64,000 nucleotides of DNA from the NCBI GenBank assembly GCA_913041025.1, contig CAJWGQ010000001.1, positions 1 to 64,000 on the forward strand. Direction: 5' to 3'. The first letter of the stretch is position 1, and every line of letters starts with the position of its first letter. The position numbers were made by a program, and so were the translations under genes. Under the pieces are notes generated by a model that saw only the letters and a program-made list of their open reading frames with translations, did not search any database and was not told the DNA's origin. Below are positions 1 to 9,661 of this stretch, in pieces. Origin of the DNA: an uncultured Gammaproteobacteria bacterium. GTDB lineage: Bacteria; Pseudomonadota; Gammaproteobacteria; Pseudomonadales; Azotimanducaceae_A.

Positions 1-1814
1 AGCAATTCCTGACCCCCTGCTTTAGAGCTCATCGATGAAGAAAACCCCAAAACCACTTTATTTGCATCGGCTATCCGATCAATACCTGCGAATTGATCAC
101 GTCGAAATAACCGAGAATAGCCACTTTGAAAATTAGCGACGTCAAAAATGGGTATGCGAGTTTGATCCACATACTCCTGAAACAAGAAATAGAGTCTAGG
201 TTCTATAGTCTGGAGAAGGGTATTGCCCCTCCAATTTATGTCTCTATCAAAATAACTTCTTAAGTCAACGGAGAAAAAACCAAGCCCTCGAGATTGCTTC
301 GCCTGAGCTGCACTCAATTCTTTCACTTCTAGTGTCTCATCAAGTCTATAACGCGAGTATCGATAGCCTCCCTCAAACTTTGCCAGTCCAAATTTGGTGG
401 CCAGAGGTTGTGACAAAATCATCTCAAAGTGATTCCTTCTTCCTTCAGGCTTTACTCCTTGAACACCATGCCATGCCGAGTGAGCGAAGTGCGTGGACCG
501 CAAGGAAAAACTGATCGAAGGCAGGTTGGAAGCCCTTAAATAGTAAGCGGCAGAGATTTCAGGTGTAATTCGATAGCCGGAACTCGAAATAGAATCCGTG
601 ACCTCAAAGCCTCTCGCCAAAACATTAATCTTGAGCTCATCAAAGCTCAATCCAACTCTCGCAAACTGGGGCAATGGCTCGCGCTCGATGCCGCTGTAAC
701 TTGAACTGACATCCCGAAAATAGTCCTGGTCACTAACGAAATTATGATCTAACTCCGTTTCAAAATATCCAAACCGTCCTTTATGAAAAACCGAGCCATC
801 CCAACGATCGGCACGGTTAAATTCTGATTCGGCCGAGGGCGCTTGCAAACGGTCAAATTCTTCCTTTGAGAATTCTCCATTGAAAAGCCGATCTTTATAA
901 AGATAACCGGTCGAAAGTGTCGTCTGATGCCAGCGATTTCCTAAACTCGCAGTAGTCTCGAGCCCAACACCTCTTTTAGTCACCAGTCTTGGCATAACTG
1001 AAAACTGCCAGCTATCAGAGCCACTGAACTCATAGGGAATACCTATCTCAAACCCATCGTTGCTAGACAAGCCCACACTTGGAAATCTGAAACCTCTGTC
1101 TTTCCCCTCAGTCAGGGGGAGCGGTAAGTAAGGCAGATAACCCACAGGGACTCCCTTTATCCTGAGAAGTAGGTTTCTGGCTCTTGCGTTCTTGTTCTCG
1201 TTTCGCAACTTGATACTCGATGCCGAAAGAACCCAACCCTCAGAACTTTCGCTACAGGAGCTGACTATGGCCTTGGACAAACTCAACCCACCTGCGGTTT
1301 GTGACATAGACTCAGCTTCTACTCTCAAACCTGTGTCTAAGAAACTCAGCTGAGGGTTTTTTATCTCTAAGCTTTTCACCTTTATATCGGCAGTTGCATT
1401 ATCTCCCCTAAGCACGAACTCTGATCCAAATAGCTCAATTCCTGCTGGAAACTCAGCCGTCCCAGAATCTGCGTAAAGGTCGACAATAGGCGCAATAGCG
1501 GTCTGCTCATCTAGTCGCACTTTGACGTTGTTCTCGAATCTAATCTTTCCATCGAATTCTCCGCCCACACGAAGCGCTTCGATTTCATAGGATCCCTCAT
1601 CTGAAACCATAATTTCTTTTGAACTGCGCTCGATTAAAAAGCTCGGTGAGAAGCAATAGCTATCTTTGCTGCTCTCGTTGGTCAGTCCTGTTACTGATGA
1701 GTATTGAAAAGACCCTGTTCTCCCATCTGGGATATCTTTTGATGCCTCTGTCGCCCACAAGTAAAGCGGTGAAATCAACCCAAAAAAGTAGATAATGATC
1801 AACGGACCTTTCAA
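1..1814 (-). CDS. lptD: LPS-assembly protein LptD, N-terminal 604 codons (partial)
   Basis: LptD is the outer-membrane beta-barrel that, with LptE, inserts lipopolysaccharide into the outer leaflet. I translated the minus strand from 1814 to the left edge and it stays open throughout; the 3' end lies outside the window. Family landmarks are an N-terminal hydrophobic signal segment, an OstA-like domain, then alternating barrel strands including DHNFVSDQDYF and, near the left edge, RLFRRDQFAGIDRIADAN, both close to conserved LptD motifs. No in-frame ATG precedes the signal segment, so a TTG at 1812-1814 is the likely start, with only a weak ribosome site. The gene is divergent from amgK, as in Pseudomonas. 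Identity is secure; the exact start is less so. Confidence 0.9.
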   Translation of the reverse strand, partial: MKGPLIIIYFFGLISPLYLWATEASKDIPDGRTGSFQYSSVTGLTNESSKDSYCFSPSFLIERSSKEIMVSDEGSYEIEALRVGGEFDGKIRFENNVKVRLDEQTAIAPIVDLYADSGTAEFPAGIELFGSEFVLRGDNATADIKVKSLEIKNPQLSFLDTGLRVEAESMSQTAGGLSLSKAIVSSCSESSEGWVLSASSIKLRNENKNARARNLLLRIKGVPVGYLPYLPLPLTEGKDRGFRFPSVGLSSNDGFEIGIPYEFSGSDSWQFSVMPRLVTKRGVGLETTASLGNRWHQTTLSTGYLYKDRLFNGEFSKEEFDRLQAPSAESEFNRADRWDGSVFHKGRFGYFETELDHNFVSDQDYFRDVSSSYSGIEREPLPQFARVGLSFDELKINVLARGFEVTDSISSSGYRITPEISAAYYLRASNLPSISFSLRSTHFAHSAWHGVQGVKPEGRRNHFEMILSQPLATKFGLAKFEGGYRYSRYRLDETLEVKELSAAQAKQSRGLGFFSVDLRSYFDRDINWRGNTLLQTIEPRLYFLFQEYVDQTRIPIFDVANFQSGYSRLFRRDQFAGIDRIADANKVVLGFSSSMSSKAGGQEL

Positions 1815-1837
1815 ATGAATCTCGTGAAATTAACGTT

Positions 1838-1869
1838 TTGACTCATAAAGTGCTTACAATTTTTATAAT
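1838..1869 (+). promoter_or_regulatory. Possible promoter of amgK-murU
   Basis: A perfect TATAAT lies at 1864-1869, 32 bases before the amgK start codon, in the 87-base gap between the divergent lptD and amgK genes. The nearest -35-like hexamer is TTGACT at 1838-1843, but the spacer is 20 bases, longer than the usual 17. The -10 is convincing and the -35 is weak. Confidence 0.4.
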
Positions 1870-1901
1870 AAAAACTCGGTTAGCTTAATTCCAACTGACA
1901 A

Positions 1902-2879
1902 ATGAACGAAATCGAAAAAAAATGGTGCGCTAACATACTAGCTGACTTGGGACACTCCTTTAAGCGCTATGAGCTGCTCCTTGCAGAGGCCAGCCATAGA
2001 ATATTTTATCGATTGTACACCGAGACCAATAGCCTCGTATTCATGATCAGCCCTCCGTCTCTTGAAAATAATAGCCAATTCATCAAGCTCTCTAAACTAT
2101 TCGTACGCTTTGATCTTCCAGTTCCAGAGATCTTGCATTTTGAGGCCGAACAAGGGTACTTTTTAATGCACGATCTCGGTACCACTCATTTCGAAGATAT
2201 TTACGATACGAGTACCGAGGAGCTCGCGATCAAAAGCGCCATCTCGGCACTCTATGAGCTTCAAAAGATTAGCGATCCAATTATTCCAAATTACTCAGCG
2301 CAACGATTAGAGGACGAGCTCTCCATTTTCGACAACTGGATCATTGATGATGTTCTAGATAATCGTTTCCCAAAGGTAATGGAAACCCGTGCTAGCAAAA
2401 AGCTTATCGCGCAAGCCATGGAGCAGCCTCAAGTCTGCATACATCGAGATTATCACTGCAGAAACCTTTTATTTGAAAATGGCCGGTTAGGAATTGTCGA
2501 TTTTCAAGACGCTTTGATTGGACCCGGCTTCTATGACTTAGCCTCCCTACTGTGTGACTGCTATCACAACTTTTCTATTGCTAAGGTTGATAAATACCTC
2601 ACTTTTTATCTGGAGGGATCCGACCTCTATCGCGAAACCCCCTTTGATACCGCCAAAGGTTGGCTAGTGATGACTGCTAGTCAGCGACAAATAAAAGCGA
2701 TTGGGATTTTTGTTCGGCTTTGGTTGCGGGACAACAAACCCTCACATCTCAAATATATTCCACAGGTAATGAACGCATTAATCCAACAAACTGAGGGTTA
2801 TCCAGATTTGGAAAGCCTCCATCAGCTCCTAATCACCCTTAAAAATCCTCTGACAGAAAAGATTCAGCACTATTTATGA
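1902..2879 (+). CDS. amgK: N-acetylmuramate/N-acetylglucosamine anomeric kinase AmgK
   Basis: This is an aminoglycoside-phosphotransferase-fold sugar kinase of 325 residues. In Pseudomonas AmgK phosphorylates MurNAc and GlcNAc at the anomeric carbon in the cytoplasm, feeding recycled murein sugars back to UDP-MurNAc and bypassing the fosfomycin target MurA. Visible motifs are the catalytic loop HRDYHCRN (residues 181-188, with His181, Asp183 and Asn188) and the metal-binding DFQD at about 200-203. The stop overlaps the murU start in an ATGA arrangement at 2876-2879, so the two are translationally coupled. The pairing with murU and the position beside lptD make AmgK a much better call than a generic phosphotransferase. 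Confidence 0.88.
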   Translation: MNEIEKKWCANILADLGHSFKRYELLLAEASHRIFYRLYTETNSLVFMISPPSLENNSQFIKLSKLFVRFDLPVPEILHFEAEQGYFLMHDLGTTHFEDIYDTSTEELAIKSAISALYELQKISDPIIPNYSAQRLEDELSIFDNWIIDDVLDNRFPKVMETRASKKLIAQAMEQPQVCIHRDYHCRNLLFENGRLGIVDFQDALIGPGFYDLASLLCDCYHNFSIAKVDKYLTFYLEGSDLYRETPFDTAKGWLVMTASQRQIKAIGIFVRLWLRDNKPSHLKYIPQVMNALIQQTEGYPDLESLHQLLITLKNPLTEKIQHYL

Positions 2880-3523
2880 AGGCAATGATTTTAGCAGCGG
2901 GGAAAGGCTCTCGTCTTTCGCCATTAACAGATAAAACGCCCAAGCCTTTACTTCCAATCCAGGGACGTCCGTTAATTGAATACATAGTGAAAAACCTAGC
3001 TCGCGAAGGTTATCATCAAATCGTGATTAATCTGCATCACCTGGGACACCAGATCATCGAATTTCTAGGAGATGGCAGCCGCTACCGAGTGAACATAACA
3101 TATAGTCTCGAAGAGGAACTTTTAGAAACAGGGGGCGGAATAAAAAAAGCGCTTAACCTTTTGGGTAATGAGCCCTTTCTGATCGTAAATGGAGACATCT
3201 ATACAGATTTCAGATTCTCTGATCTTCCTGAACAATTACCTAACGATTGCCTTGCTCATCTCGTTGTCAGAAAAAATGAAGACAAAGACCACGGAGACTT
3301 CGAAATCGACAACAGTACAATCACATCAAGAGGAAAATCTTATACCTATTGCGGGATAGCAGTAATTGATCCCAAGCTCTTCTATGACTCTCCTGAAGGA
3401 CCATTTTCATGGACGAGGGACTGGCTATTCGATCTCTTAGCATCACATTATTTTACGGCGCAGGAGCATAGAGGCAGATGGGCCGATATCGGCACGATAG
3501 AGCAATATGAATCGCTTCAATAA
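2876..3523 (+). CDS. murU: MurNAc-1-phosphate uridylyltransferase MurU
   Basis: This nucleotidyltransferase of 215 residues should convert MurNAc-1-phosphate and UTP into UDP-MurNAc, the second step after AmgK. The N-terminal pyrophosphorylase signature is clear: AAGKGSRLSPLTDKTPKPLLPI (shown here as its halves AAGKGSRLSPLTD and KTPKPLLPI, residues 7-28), followed by NGDIYTD, where the aspartate binds the metal and nucleotide. Length fits MurU, which lacks the C-terminal acyltransferase domain of GlmU-type enzymes. It overlaps amgK by four bases. A general sugar-1-phosphate nucleotidyltransferase is the alternative, made unlikely by the context. Confidence 0.87.
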   Translation: MKAMILAAGKGSRLSPLTDKTPKPLLPIQGRPLIEYIVKNLAREGYHQIVINLHHLGHQIIEFLGDGSRYRVNITYSLEEELLETGGGIKKALNLLGNEPFLIVNGDIYTDFRFSDLPEQLPNDCLAHLVVRKNEDKDHGDFEIDNSTITSRGKSYTYCGIAVIDPKLFYDSPEGPFSWTRDWLFDLLASHYFTAQEHRGRWADIGTIEQYESLQ

Positions 3524-3580
3524 ATTGAATCAACTCTGCTGCCGATTTCTCTCATCCAATAACAAGAGTAGACTAGAAGC

Positions 3581-4252
3581 ATGAATAGCCCTTGGATAGC
3601 TCCTTCAATCTTAGCTGCAGATTTCTCTCGATTAGGCGAGGAAATACAAAGCGTTCTATCAGCGGGTGCAGACCTAATCCACTACGACGTCATGGACAAC
3701 CATTACGTACCTAATCTGAGCGTAGGCCCTTTAGTATTGCAATCGCTGCGAAAAGCTAATGTCGACTGCTTATTTGATGTTCACCTGATGGTGAAACCGG
3801 TAGACCGATTAGTCGAAGATTTTCTCGACGCTAAGCCGGAGTTTATTTCTGTCCACCCCGAAACCACTGAGCATCTGCACAGAACACTCGCCTTGATAAA
3901 GTCTGGAGGCTCGAAAGCAGGCATTGTTTTTAATCCTTCGACTCCACTGACAGTACTTGACGAAGTTATGGAACTAGTGGATTTAGTATTGATCATGTCA
4001 GTAAATCCTGGATTTGGCGGACAGCAATTCATAGAAACAAGTCTTTCAAAACTGAGAGAAGCTCGTGAAATAATCGATCGATCAGGAAAATCTATTCGGT
4101 TGGAAATCGATGGCGGAATCAATACTAACAATATTGCCCAAGCTTCATCCGCCGGTGCAGATACCTTTGTAGCAGGCACCGCTATTTTTGGCTCAGACAA
4201 TTACGCAAAAACGATAACCGACATGAAAAAAGCCATCATTGAAGAGCAATGA
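3581..4252 (+). CDS. rpe: Ribulose-phosphate 3-epimerase
   Basis: Rpe interconverts ribulose-5-phosphate and xylulose-5-phosphate in the pentose phosphate and Calvin cycles. The 223-residue protein is a full-length TIM barrel. It shows the start APSILAADFSRLGEE, the metal site IHYDVMDNHYVPN, the loop DVHLMVKP, the phosphate loop MSVNPGFGGQ and the late EIDGGIN segment. The stop overlaps the next gene (gph) by four bases. The order rpe-gph-trpE is the same as in Pseudomonas. The 57-base gap after murU suggests it may be read from its own promoter or through from murU; I see no strong signal either way. Confidence 0.96.
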   Translation: MNSPWIAPSILAADFSRLGEEIQSVLSAGADLIHYDVMDNHYVPNLSVGPLVLQSLRKANVDCLFDVHLMVKPVDRLVEDFLDAKPEFISVHPETTEHLHRTLALIKSGGSKAGIVFNPSTPLTVLDEVMELVDLVLIMSVNPGFGGQQFIETSLSKLREAREIIDRSGKSIRLEIDGGINTNNIAQASSAGADTFVAGTAIFGSDNYAKTITDMKKAIIEEQ

Positions 4253-4905
4253 AACCAAACTGGAAGAGACGCTACTCGGCATACCTATTTGATCTAGACG
4301 GAACTCTCGTAGATACCGCACCGGACATAGACGCCGCATTAAACTTTAGCCTAAAACAGGCAGGGCTTAATACTGTGACAGAAGACCTCACTCGTCACTG
4401 GGTTGGTCATGGCTCAAGAACCCTGATAAAAAAAGCTCTGGATCATCAAGACGCTCAAAGGGAAATTGAGCCTCTATTAAAAGACTTTATACACTACTAC
4501 GAAAACAATATTGCCAACCACAGTAAGCCTTATCCACAAGTTGAGAGCACTTTAGCAACTCTTAAGGACGGAGGAGCGAAATTAGCCGTCGTCACTAACA
4601 AGCTTATGAGCCTTACGACCCTGCTGATACGAGAACTAAATCTCGAACAATATTTCACGTCGGTGGTGTGTGGTGATTCAACAAAATTCCCAAAACCATC
4701 TCCTGAACCGGTTTTTCTGGCCATGCGTAATCTTGATTCGAATGCAGCCGAATCACTCTTCGTCGGAGATTCCGAGACCGATGTAAGCGCTGCTCGCAAC
4801 GCTAACATCTCGGTAGTGTGTATGAGAGATGGCTACAATCACGGAATAGATGTGTCATCACTTGATTGTGATGGAGTCATCGTCTCTATGTCTGAATTGC
4901 TATAA
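4249..4905 (+). CDS. gph: Phosphoglycolate phosphatase (HAD family)
   Basis: Gph removes phosphate from 2-phosphoglycolate, formed by DNA repair of 3'-phosphoglycolate ends and by oxygenation of ribulose bisphosphate. The protein has 218 residues. HAD motifs are in order: motif I FDLDGTLVDTAPD (nucleophile Asp15 and Asp17), motif II as VVTNK, motif III lysine in FPKPSP, and motif IV GDSETDV. A helical cap lies between motifs I and II. It is coupled to rpe by an ATGA overlap at 4249-4252, the classic rpe-gph pairing, which is why I call Gph and not a generic HAD phosphatase. Confidence 0.9.
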   Translation: MKPNWKRRYSAYLFDLDGTLVDTAPDIDAALNFSLKQAGLNTVTEDLTRHWVGHGSRTLIKKALDHQDAQREIEPLLKDFIHYYENNIANHSKPYPQVESTLATLKDGGAKLAVVTNKLMSLTTLLIRELNLEQYFTSVVCGDSTKFPKPSPEPVFLAMRNLDSNAAESLFVGDSETDVSAARNANISVVCMRDGYNHGIDVSSLDCDGVIVSMSELL

Positions 4906-4988
4906 ATGCTAGTGGATAATTCTAACTAACAGCGAACCGAGCAATAATTTGTTAACCTTGGCACTCCCTGTTTGGCCTAGGTTTTCTA

Positions 4989-6464
4989 ATGAACCAACCC
5001 GACTACAAATACAAGCGCGTTCCGGTTGTTTTAGAAACCTTCTCTGATCTTGAGACTCCCCTGTCGGTTTATCTTAAGCTTGCCGATGGTCCTTATTCTT
5101 ATCTTCTCGAATCATCTCAGGGGGGAGAAAAGTGGGGGCGATACTCAATTATTGGGTTACCGTCGAAAACCATTCTTACTGTTCGGGGAGAACTAATTGA
5201 AGTCTTGGATGATGGCGTGGTAACGGAATCCATCAAAACAGAAGACCCCTTCCAATTTATTGAGTCTTTTCAGAATCGTTATGAGATCGAACACCTAGCC
5301 GAACTGCCAAGGTTCTATGGCGGACTGGTTGGCTATTTTGGCTACGATGCGGTTCGATATGTCGAAAAAAGGATTAAAGAATCTACTCCCCCCGATCCCA
5401 TTGGCACACCAGATATTCTCCTAATGGTCAGCGAAGATATAGTGGTCTTCGACAACGTGGATAATAAAATTCAATACATTAAGTTAGTAGATCCGGATAT
5501 TAATAACGCCATTATTGATACGAAGAAAGAACTGACAGAAAGAGCAAATTCGCTTAGCAACAAGAAAATCAGGCAACCCTCAAAAACCTCGTCAGGTACG
5601 ATCCTCGAATCTGACTTTACGTCAGAAACAGGAGAGCAACCCTTTAAAGATGCCGTCGAGAAAATAAAGAAATATACGGTTGAAGGCGACGTCATGCAGG
5701 TGGTTCTCGCGCAAAGGATGTCGATCCCCTTTAATTTACCTAGCATTGACCTATACAGAGCTTTGAGAACTCTGAACCCTTCGCCTTACATGTATTTTAT
5801 GAATCTCAAAGAATTCGATATCGTCAGCTCTTCGCCAGAGATTCTCGCCAGGTTAGAGGGTGGCAAAATCACAAATCGTCCCTTGGCTGGCACCCGAAGA
5901 CGCGGAAAAACAGAAAAAGAAGATCAAGATTTAGAAACTGAACTGCTCAATGATCCCAAGGAAATCGCTGAACACTTAATGCTCATCGATCTGGGGAGGA
6001 ATGACGTTGGTAAAGTTTCGGAAGTAGGATCTGTTGAGGTAACTGAACAATTCGTCATAGAAAGATATTCGCACGTCATGCACATTTCATCGAATGTCGA
6101 AGGTAATCTTCAAGAGGGGAAAAGCGCCTATGATTTATTGAAAGCCACCCTTCCTGTTGGCACTTTGTCAGGTGCACCGAAAGTTCGAGCGATGGAAATC
6201 ATCGATGAGCTCGAACCTGTGAAAAGAGGCATCTATGGCGGAGCAGTTGGCTATATTTCGTGGAGTGGCAACATGGACACAGCAATCGCCATCAGAACAG
6301 CCGTTATTATGGATGGCAGACTTTATATCCAAGCGGGCGGAGGCATCGTGGCCGACTCTATTCCCAGGCTAGAGTGGAAAGAATCAATGAACAAATGTCG
6401 GGCCATATTCAAAGCGGCTGAATTAGCATCCTCGGGATTCAGCGACAACAGCCCAAACCTTTAG
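4989..6464 (+). CDS. trpE: Anthranilate synthase component I
   Basis: TrpE uses chorismate and ammonia supplied by TrpG to make anthranilate, the first committed step to tryptophan. The 491-residue length is typical. The N-terminal tryptophan-feedback region carries the LLES motif (in [18 protein letters not shown]). The C-terminal chorismate-binding domain carries [10 protein letters not shown], the GRNDVGKV segment and [19 protein letters not shown]. It begins an ATG at 4989 after an 83-base gap from gph. I looked there for a tryptophan-rich leader peptide and attenuator and found none. PabB is a possible confusion, but linkage to trpG-trpD-trpC settles it. Confidence 0.95.
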   Translation: MNQPDYKYKRVPVVLETFSDLETPLSVYLKLADGPYSYLLESSQGGEKWGRYSIIGLPSKTILTVRGELIEVLDDGVVTESIKTEDPFQFIESFQNRYEIEHLAELPRFYGGLVGYFGYDAVRYVEKRIKESTPPDPIGTPDILLMVSEDIVVFDNVDNKIQYIKLVDPDINNAIIDTKKELTERANSLSNKKIRQPSKTSSGTILESDFTSETGEQPFKDAVEKIKKYTVEGDVMQVVLAQRMSIPFNLPSIDLYRALRTLNPSPYMYFMNLKEFDIVSSSPEILARLEGGKITNRPLAGTRRRGKTEKEDQDLETELLNDPKEIAEHLMLIDLGRNDVGKVSEVGSVEVTEQFVIERYSHVMHISSNVEGNLQEGKSAYDLLKATLPVGTLSGAPKVRAMEIIDELEPVKRGIYGGAVGYISWSGNMDTAIAIRTAVIMDGRLYIQAGGGIVADSIPRLEWKESMNKCRAIFKAAELASSGFSDNSPNL

Positions 6465-6519
6465 CTATCATAGAGCCTAATCTGAAATAGTTGTTACTCA
6501 AAACCCTGGATAATCTCGG

Positions 6520-7131
6520 ATGACCGACAGACTTCAAGATCAATCGATCCTTATGATCGATAATTATGACTCTTTCACCTACAACATTGTTCAATATTTG
6601 TCTGAACTCGGGGCTGAAGTAACGGTCTATAGAAATGATGAGATCCTCCTCAGTGATATCGAAAAAATCGCTCCTGACAAAATCGTAATTTCTCCAGGCC
6701 CGTGCACACCCAACGAGGCTGGCATATCCTTGGAGTGTGTCGCTCAATTTTCCGGGAAAATTCCGCTTCTAGGTGTGTGTCTGGGTCATCAGAGCATCGG
6801 TCAATCATTTGGGGGGGAAATAGTTCACGCGCGGCAAATAATGCACGGCAAGACTTCTCTCATTCATCACGACAATAAGGGGCTCTTCACTAACCTTCCC
6901 AACCCATTTGAAGCCACTCGCTACCACTCTCTAATCATTGAGAAAAACACTCTACCCTCGGCTCTCGAGGTAAGCGCATGGACCGGGACCAACAATCAAA
7001 TCGATGAGATTATGGGAATTAGGCATAGAGACCAGGATGTTGAAGGTGTCCAGTTTCATCCCGAATCGATCTTTACCAAAAATGGCCATGATCTCCTTCA
7101 AAATTTTCTTCACATAAAAAAGAGGTCGTAA
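6520..7131 (+). CDS. trpG: Anthranilate synthase component II (glutamine amidotransferase)
   Basis: TrpG hydrolyses glutamine and passes ammonia to TrpE; in many bacteria the same subunit also serves PabB for folate. The 203-residue class I amidotransferase has the N-terminal [16 protein letters not shown], the nucleophile loop [11 protein letters not shown] (Cys near residue 86) and the His-Glu pair in VQFHPESI. About ten residues precede the usual start at MIDNYD, so an internal start at the second ATG is possible. The stop and the trpD start share one base (TAATG at 7129-7133). Confidence 0.94.
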   Translation: MTDRLQDQSILMIDNYDSFTYNIVQYLSELGAEVTVYRNDEILLSDIEKIAPDKIVISPGPCTPNEAGISLECVAQFSGKIPLLGVCLGHQSIGQSFGGEIVHARQIMHGKTSLIHHDNKGLFTNLPNPFEATRYHSLIIEKNTLPSALEVSAWTGTNNQIDEIMGIRHRDQDVEGVQFHPESIFTKNGHDLLQNFLHIKKRS

Positions 7132-8159
7132 TGCAAATACAGACTGCCCTCGCGAAAATTGTAGAAAGCAAGAACCTGAGCCGGGAGGAATCTGCTGAAG
7201 TCTTCAATCTCATAATGACCGGCGAAACGACTGACGCTCAGATTGGTGCCTTTCTTGCAGCGATGCGCGTCAAGGGCGAGACGGCAGAAGAACTGGCGGG
7301 TGCTGCAGAAACCATGCGAAATCTATCCTCTAAAGTCCCTCTCACTTCAACCGAGAAACTGGTCGACACGTGTGGTACCGGCGGCAGTGGTTTGAAATTG
7401 TTCAATATTTCAACTGCTGCAGCGTTTGTTGCATCGGCAGGCGGGGCGATGGTCGCAAAGCACGGTAACCGGAAAATGACTAGTTTCTGCGGTAGTGCGG
7501 ACGTATTAGAGGCGGCAGGTATCAAACTAGAATTAACGCCCGAGCAGATTGCAGACTGTATCAATAAAATAGGGATTGGCTTCATGTTCGCCCCGGTTCA
7601 TCACAGCGCCATGAGATATGCAGGCCCCGTTCGCCAGGAACTCAGTATCCGAACCATGATGAATGTACTCGGCCCGATGACTAATCCAGCCCAGGCAAAA
7701 CGACAGGTAATCGGCGTTTTTGCTCGAGAGTGGCAAGAAAAGATCGCTAGAGTGCTTCAAATGCTTGGAAGTGTTCATGCTCTCGTAGTACATAGTGAAG
7801 GTTTAGATGAGATTAGACTGGACGCGCCCACACACGTGGTCGAACTCAAAGAAGACACCATAACTGAATATACGATATCGCCTATGGATTTTGGAATTGC
7901 TGAAGCAAAGCCCGAAGAAATCCAAAAACTGTCGGCAGACTCAGTGACAAAAAGCCTCGAGCTTGTCAAAGAAGCTTTGAGTCAACCTGATTCCCTCGCA
8001 GCCAACATAGTCGCTCTCAATGCAGGCGCAGCAATTTACGCTTCGGGAGTGACCGATGATCTCCAATCGGGCGTTTCGGCAGCCCAAACTGTCATCGCTG
8101 AAAAAAGTGGCTTGGCAAAGTTAGAGGAATTAGCTCTACTCACGTCAGATGAAACTTAG
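7131..8159 (+). CDS. trpD: Anthranilate phosphoribosyltransferase
   Basis: TrpD transfers phosphoribose from PRPP to anthranilate. At 342 residues it is full length. Landmarks are the PRPP loop DTCGTGGSGLKLFNIST, the glycine-rich KHGNRKMTS segment and GFMFAPVHHSAMRYAGPVR, with RTMMNVLGPMTNPA in the anthranilate region. It starts on the last base of the trpG stop codon, so translation of the two is coupled. A normal monofunctional TrpD, not fused to TrpG as in enterics. Confidence 0.96.
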   Translation: MQIQTALAKIVESKNLSREESAEVFNLIMTGETTDAQIGAFLAAMRVKGETAEELAGAAETMRNLSSKVPLTSTEKLVDTCGTGGSGLKLFNISTAAAFVASAGGAMVAKHGNRKMTSFCGSADVLEAAGIKLELTPEQIADCINKIGIGFMFAPVHHSAMRYAGPVRQELSIRTMMNVLGPMTNPAQAKRQVIGVFAREWQEKIARVLQMLGSVHALVVHSEGLDEIRLDAPTHVVELKEDTITEYTISPMDFGIAEAKPEEIQKLSADSVTKSLELVKEALSQPDSLAANIVALNAGAAIYASGVTDDLQSGVSAAQTVIAEKSGLAKLEELALLTSDET

Positions 8160-8162
8160 ACA

Positions 8163-8954
8163 ATGAGCGATATACTGAAAGAAATTCTCTTAACCAAACG
8201 AGAGGAAATCATTCAAAGAAAACAAACTCTCTCGTTGTCGGATCAAATGACATTAGCGGAATCACTGGATGAGCCTAGAGATTTTGTGAACGCGCTAAAA
8301 TCAGCCGCAATCAGCAGTCAGGCCGGCGTGATAGCGGAAATAAAAAAAGCCTCGCCCAGTCAAGGAATCATTCGAGAAAATTTCGACCCCGTATCAATAG
8401 CTAAATCGTACGAACAGCACGGCGCAGCCTGCTTATCAGTTCTCACTGACTCTCAGTATTTCCATGGTTCAGACGACTTTATTTCATTAGTTAAAGAGCA
8501 CGTTGAACTACCGGTGCTCCGAAAGGATTTCACTATAGACCCCTATCAAGTCTACGAGGCGAGAGCAATCGGTGCCGACTGCATTCTCTTGATCGTCGCC
8601 GCACTCGATACGAAAATGCTGAGGGAGCTCTTTGAACTCGCCCAATCCCTAAAACTAGGAGTTCTCGTAGAAGTCCATAATAAGACTGAACTTCAAGAAG
8701 CTCTTGAATTAGATCTAACGCTGGTAGGCATAAACAACAGAAACTTAAAAACTTTTGAAACCAGCCTCGACACTACAACCGAACTCCTTGAGCACATACC
8801 TCAATCGGTTACGGTGGTTACTGAGAGCGGCATACGTAATAAGAGTGATGTGAGTTTAATGCAGAAAAATCAAGTGAATTGCTTTTTAGTAGGGGAAGCC
8901 TTCATGAGATCAGAGATACCAGGAGAGGCTCTAAGCGATTTATTTTACTCCTAG
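8163..8954 (+). CDS. trpC: Indole-3-glycerol phosphate synthase
   Basis: TrpC closes the indole ring from carboxyphenylaminodeoxyribulose phosphate. The 263-residue TIM barrel shows the N-terminal ILLTKREEI helix, AEIKKASPSQGIIRENFDP with the catalytic glutamate and lysine, LPVLRKDFTIDPYQVYEAR, LVEVHNKTEL, VGINNRNLKTFE and the phosphate site VTESGI. It is monofunctional, without the TrpF domain found in enterics. It follows trpD after three bases, ending the operon. trpF, trpB and trpA are not in the window. Confidence 0.96.
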   Translation: MSDILKEILLTKREEIIQRKQTLSLSDQMTLAESLDEPRDFVNALKSAAISSQAGVIAEIKKASPSQGIIRENFDPVSIAKSYEQHGAACLSVLTDSQYFHGSDDFISLVKEHVELPVLRKDFTIDPYQVYEARAIGADCILLIVAALDTKMLRELFELAQSLKLGVLVEVHNKTELQEALELDLTLVGINNRNLKTFETSLDTTTELLEHIPQSVTVVTESGIRNKSDVSLMQKNQVNCFLVGEAFMRSEIPGEALSDLFYS

Positions 8955-9010
8955 AGCCTTCCCCACAAAGAATGAGGTCGTTCAACTAAATTTTTAAGGT
9001 CGCCAAGAAA

Positions 9011-9658
9011 TTAAAACCGATAGGTGGATTTCGTCATTATTCCCGCCAGGACTTTCATAATTCGTTTTGTACGTTCGCTAAATTCTGCACCACCGAAAGC
9101 CAGGGCCTCCTCACCATGGCGTTGCTCATCTTCACGCATTTGTCTGAGAATAGCCCTACTGCGCAGATCTTTCTCAGGAAGGCTATCTAGATGCTCATCG
9201 ATATGCTCAACCACTCGATCCTCGGTCGCTTCCACAAACCCCAGGCTATATTTATCTCCCAGTAAACCAGTAATCGCTCCAACGCAAAACGACGACGCAT
9301 AAAACAAAGGAGCTAGAAAACTTTCCCGGCTCTTCAATTCTTTCAGACGCGAAGAGCACCAAGCGAGATGGTCTCTTTCTTCTTCTCCGGCCTTTCGCAA
9401 TTTTTCTTTAACGGCAGAATTCCCAGCCGTCATTGACTGACCTTCATAGAGTGCTTGCGCACAGATCTCACCAACATGATTGACTCTCATCAAGCCCGAC
9501 GCATGAACTTTCTCGAGCTCAGACATCTCTCCCTCTTCCACAGCATCTGCAGGACTCTGTCTAGAACTTTGAAAACTACCAGAAAGGGTTTTTAGTCCAT
9601 TGTCTAAAGCAACTACGATCGAGTCGGACAGGTCTCCTCTGCGTCTTGGGTCATTCAT
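9011..9658 (-). CDS. coq7: 3-demethoxyubiquinol 3-hydroxylase Coq7
   Basis: Coq7 is the membrane-associated di-iron enzyme that performs the last ring hydroxylation in ubiquinone synthesis. The 215-residue protein has the two-repeat iron-binding pattern: a glutamate in RVNHVGEICAQALY, ExxH in EEERDHLAW, a glutamate in VEATEDRVVEHIDEHL and the second ExxH in REDEQRHGEEA. It lies convergent to trpC and only three bases upstream of the purD end on the same strand. In Pseudomonas the trp cluster is also followed by coq7, but with crp and speD between, which are absent here. Confidence 0.93.
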   Translation of the reverse strand: MNDPRRRGDLSDSIVVALDNGLKTLSGSFQSSRQSPADAVEEGEMSELEKVHASGLMRVNHVGEICAQALYEGQSMTAGNSAVKEKLRKAGEEERDHLAWCSSRLKELKSRESFLAPLFYASSFCVGAITGLLGDKYSLGFVEATEDRVVEHIDEHLDSLPEKDLRSRAILRQMREDEQRHGEEALAFGGAEFSERTKRIMKVLAGIMTKSTYRF

Positions 9659-9661
9659 AAA

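Noticed and set aside
3781..4200. Open frame of 139 codons opposite rpe
   Set aside because: Antisense shadow of rpe with no motif or ribosome site.
4906..4988. Tryptophan leader peptide or attenuator before trpE
   Set aside because: No short frame with tryptophan codons and no terminator hairpin is visible in the 83-base gap.
8955..9010. Terminator between trpC and coq7
   Set aside because: No stable stem with a T run could be found in the gap.
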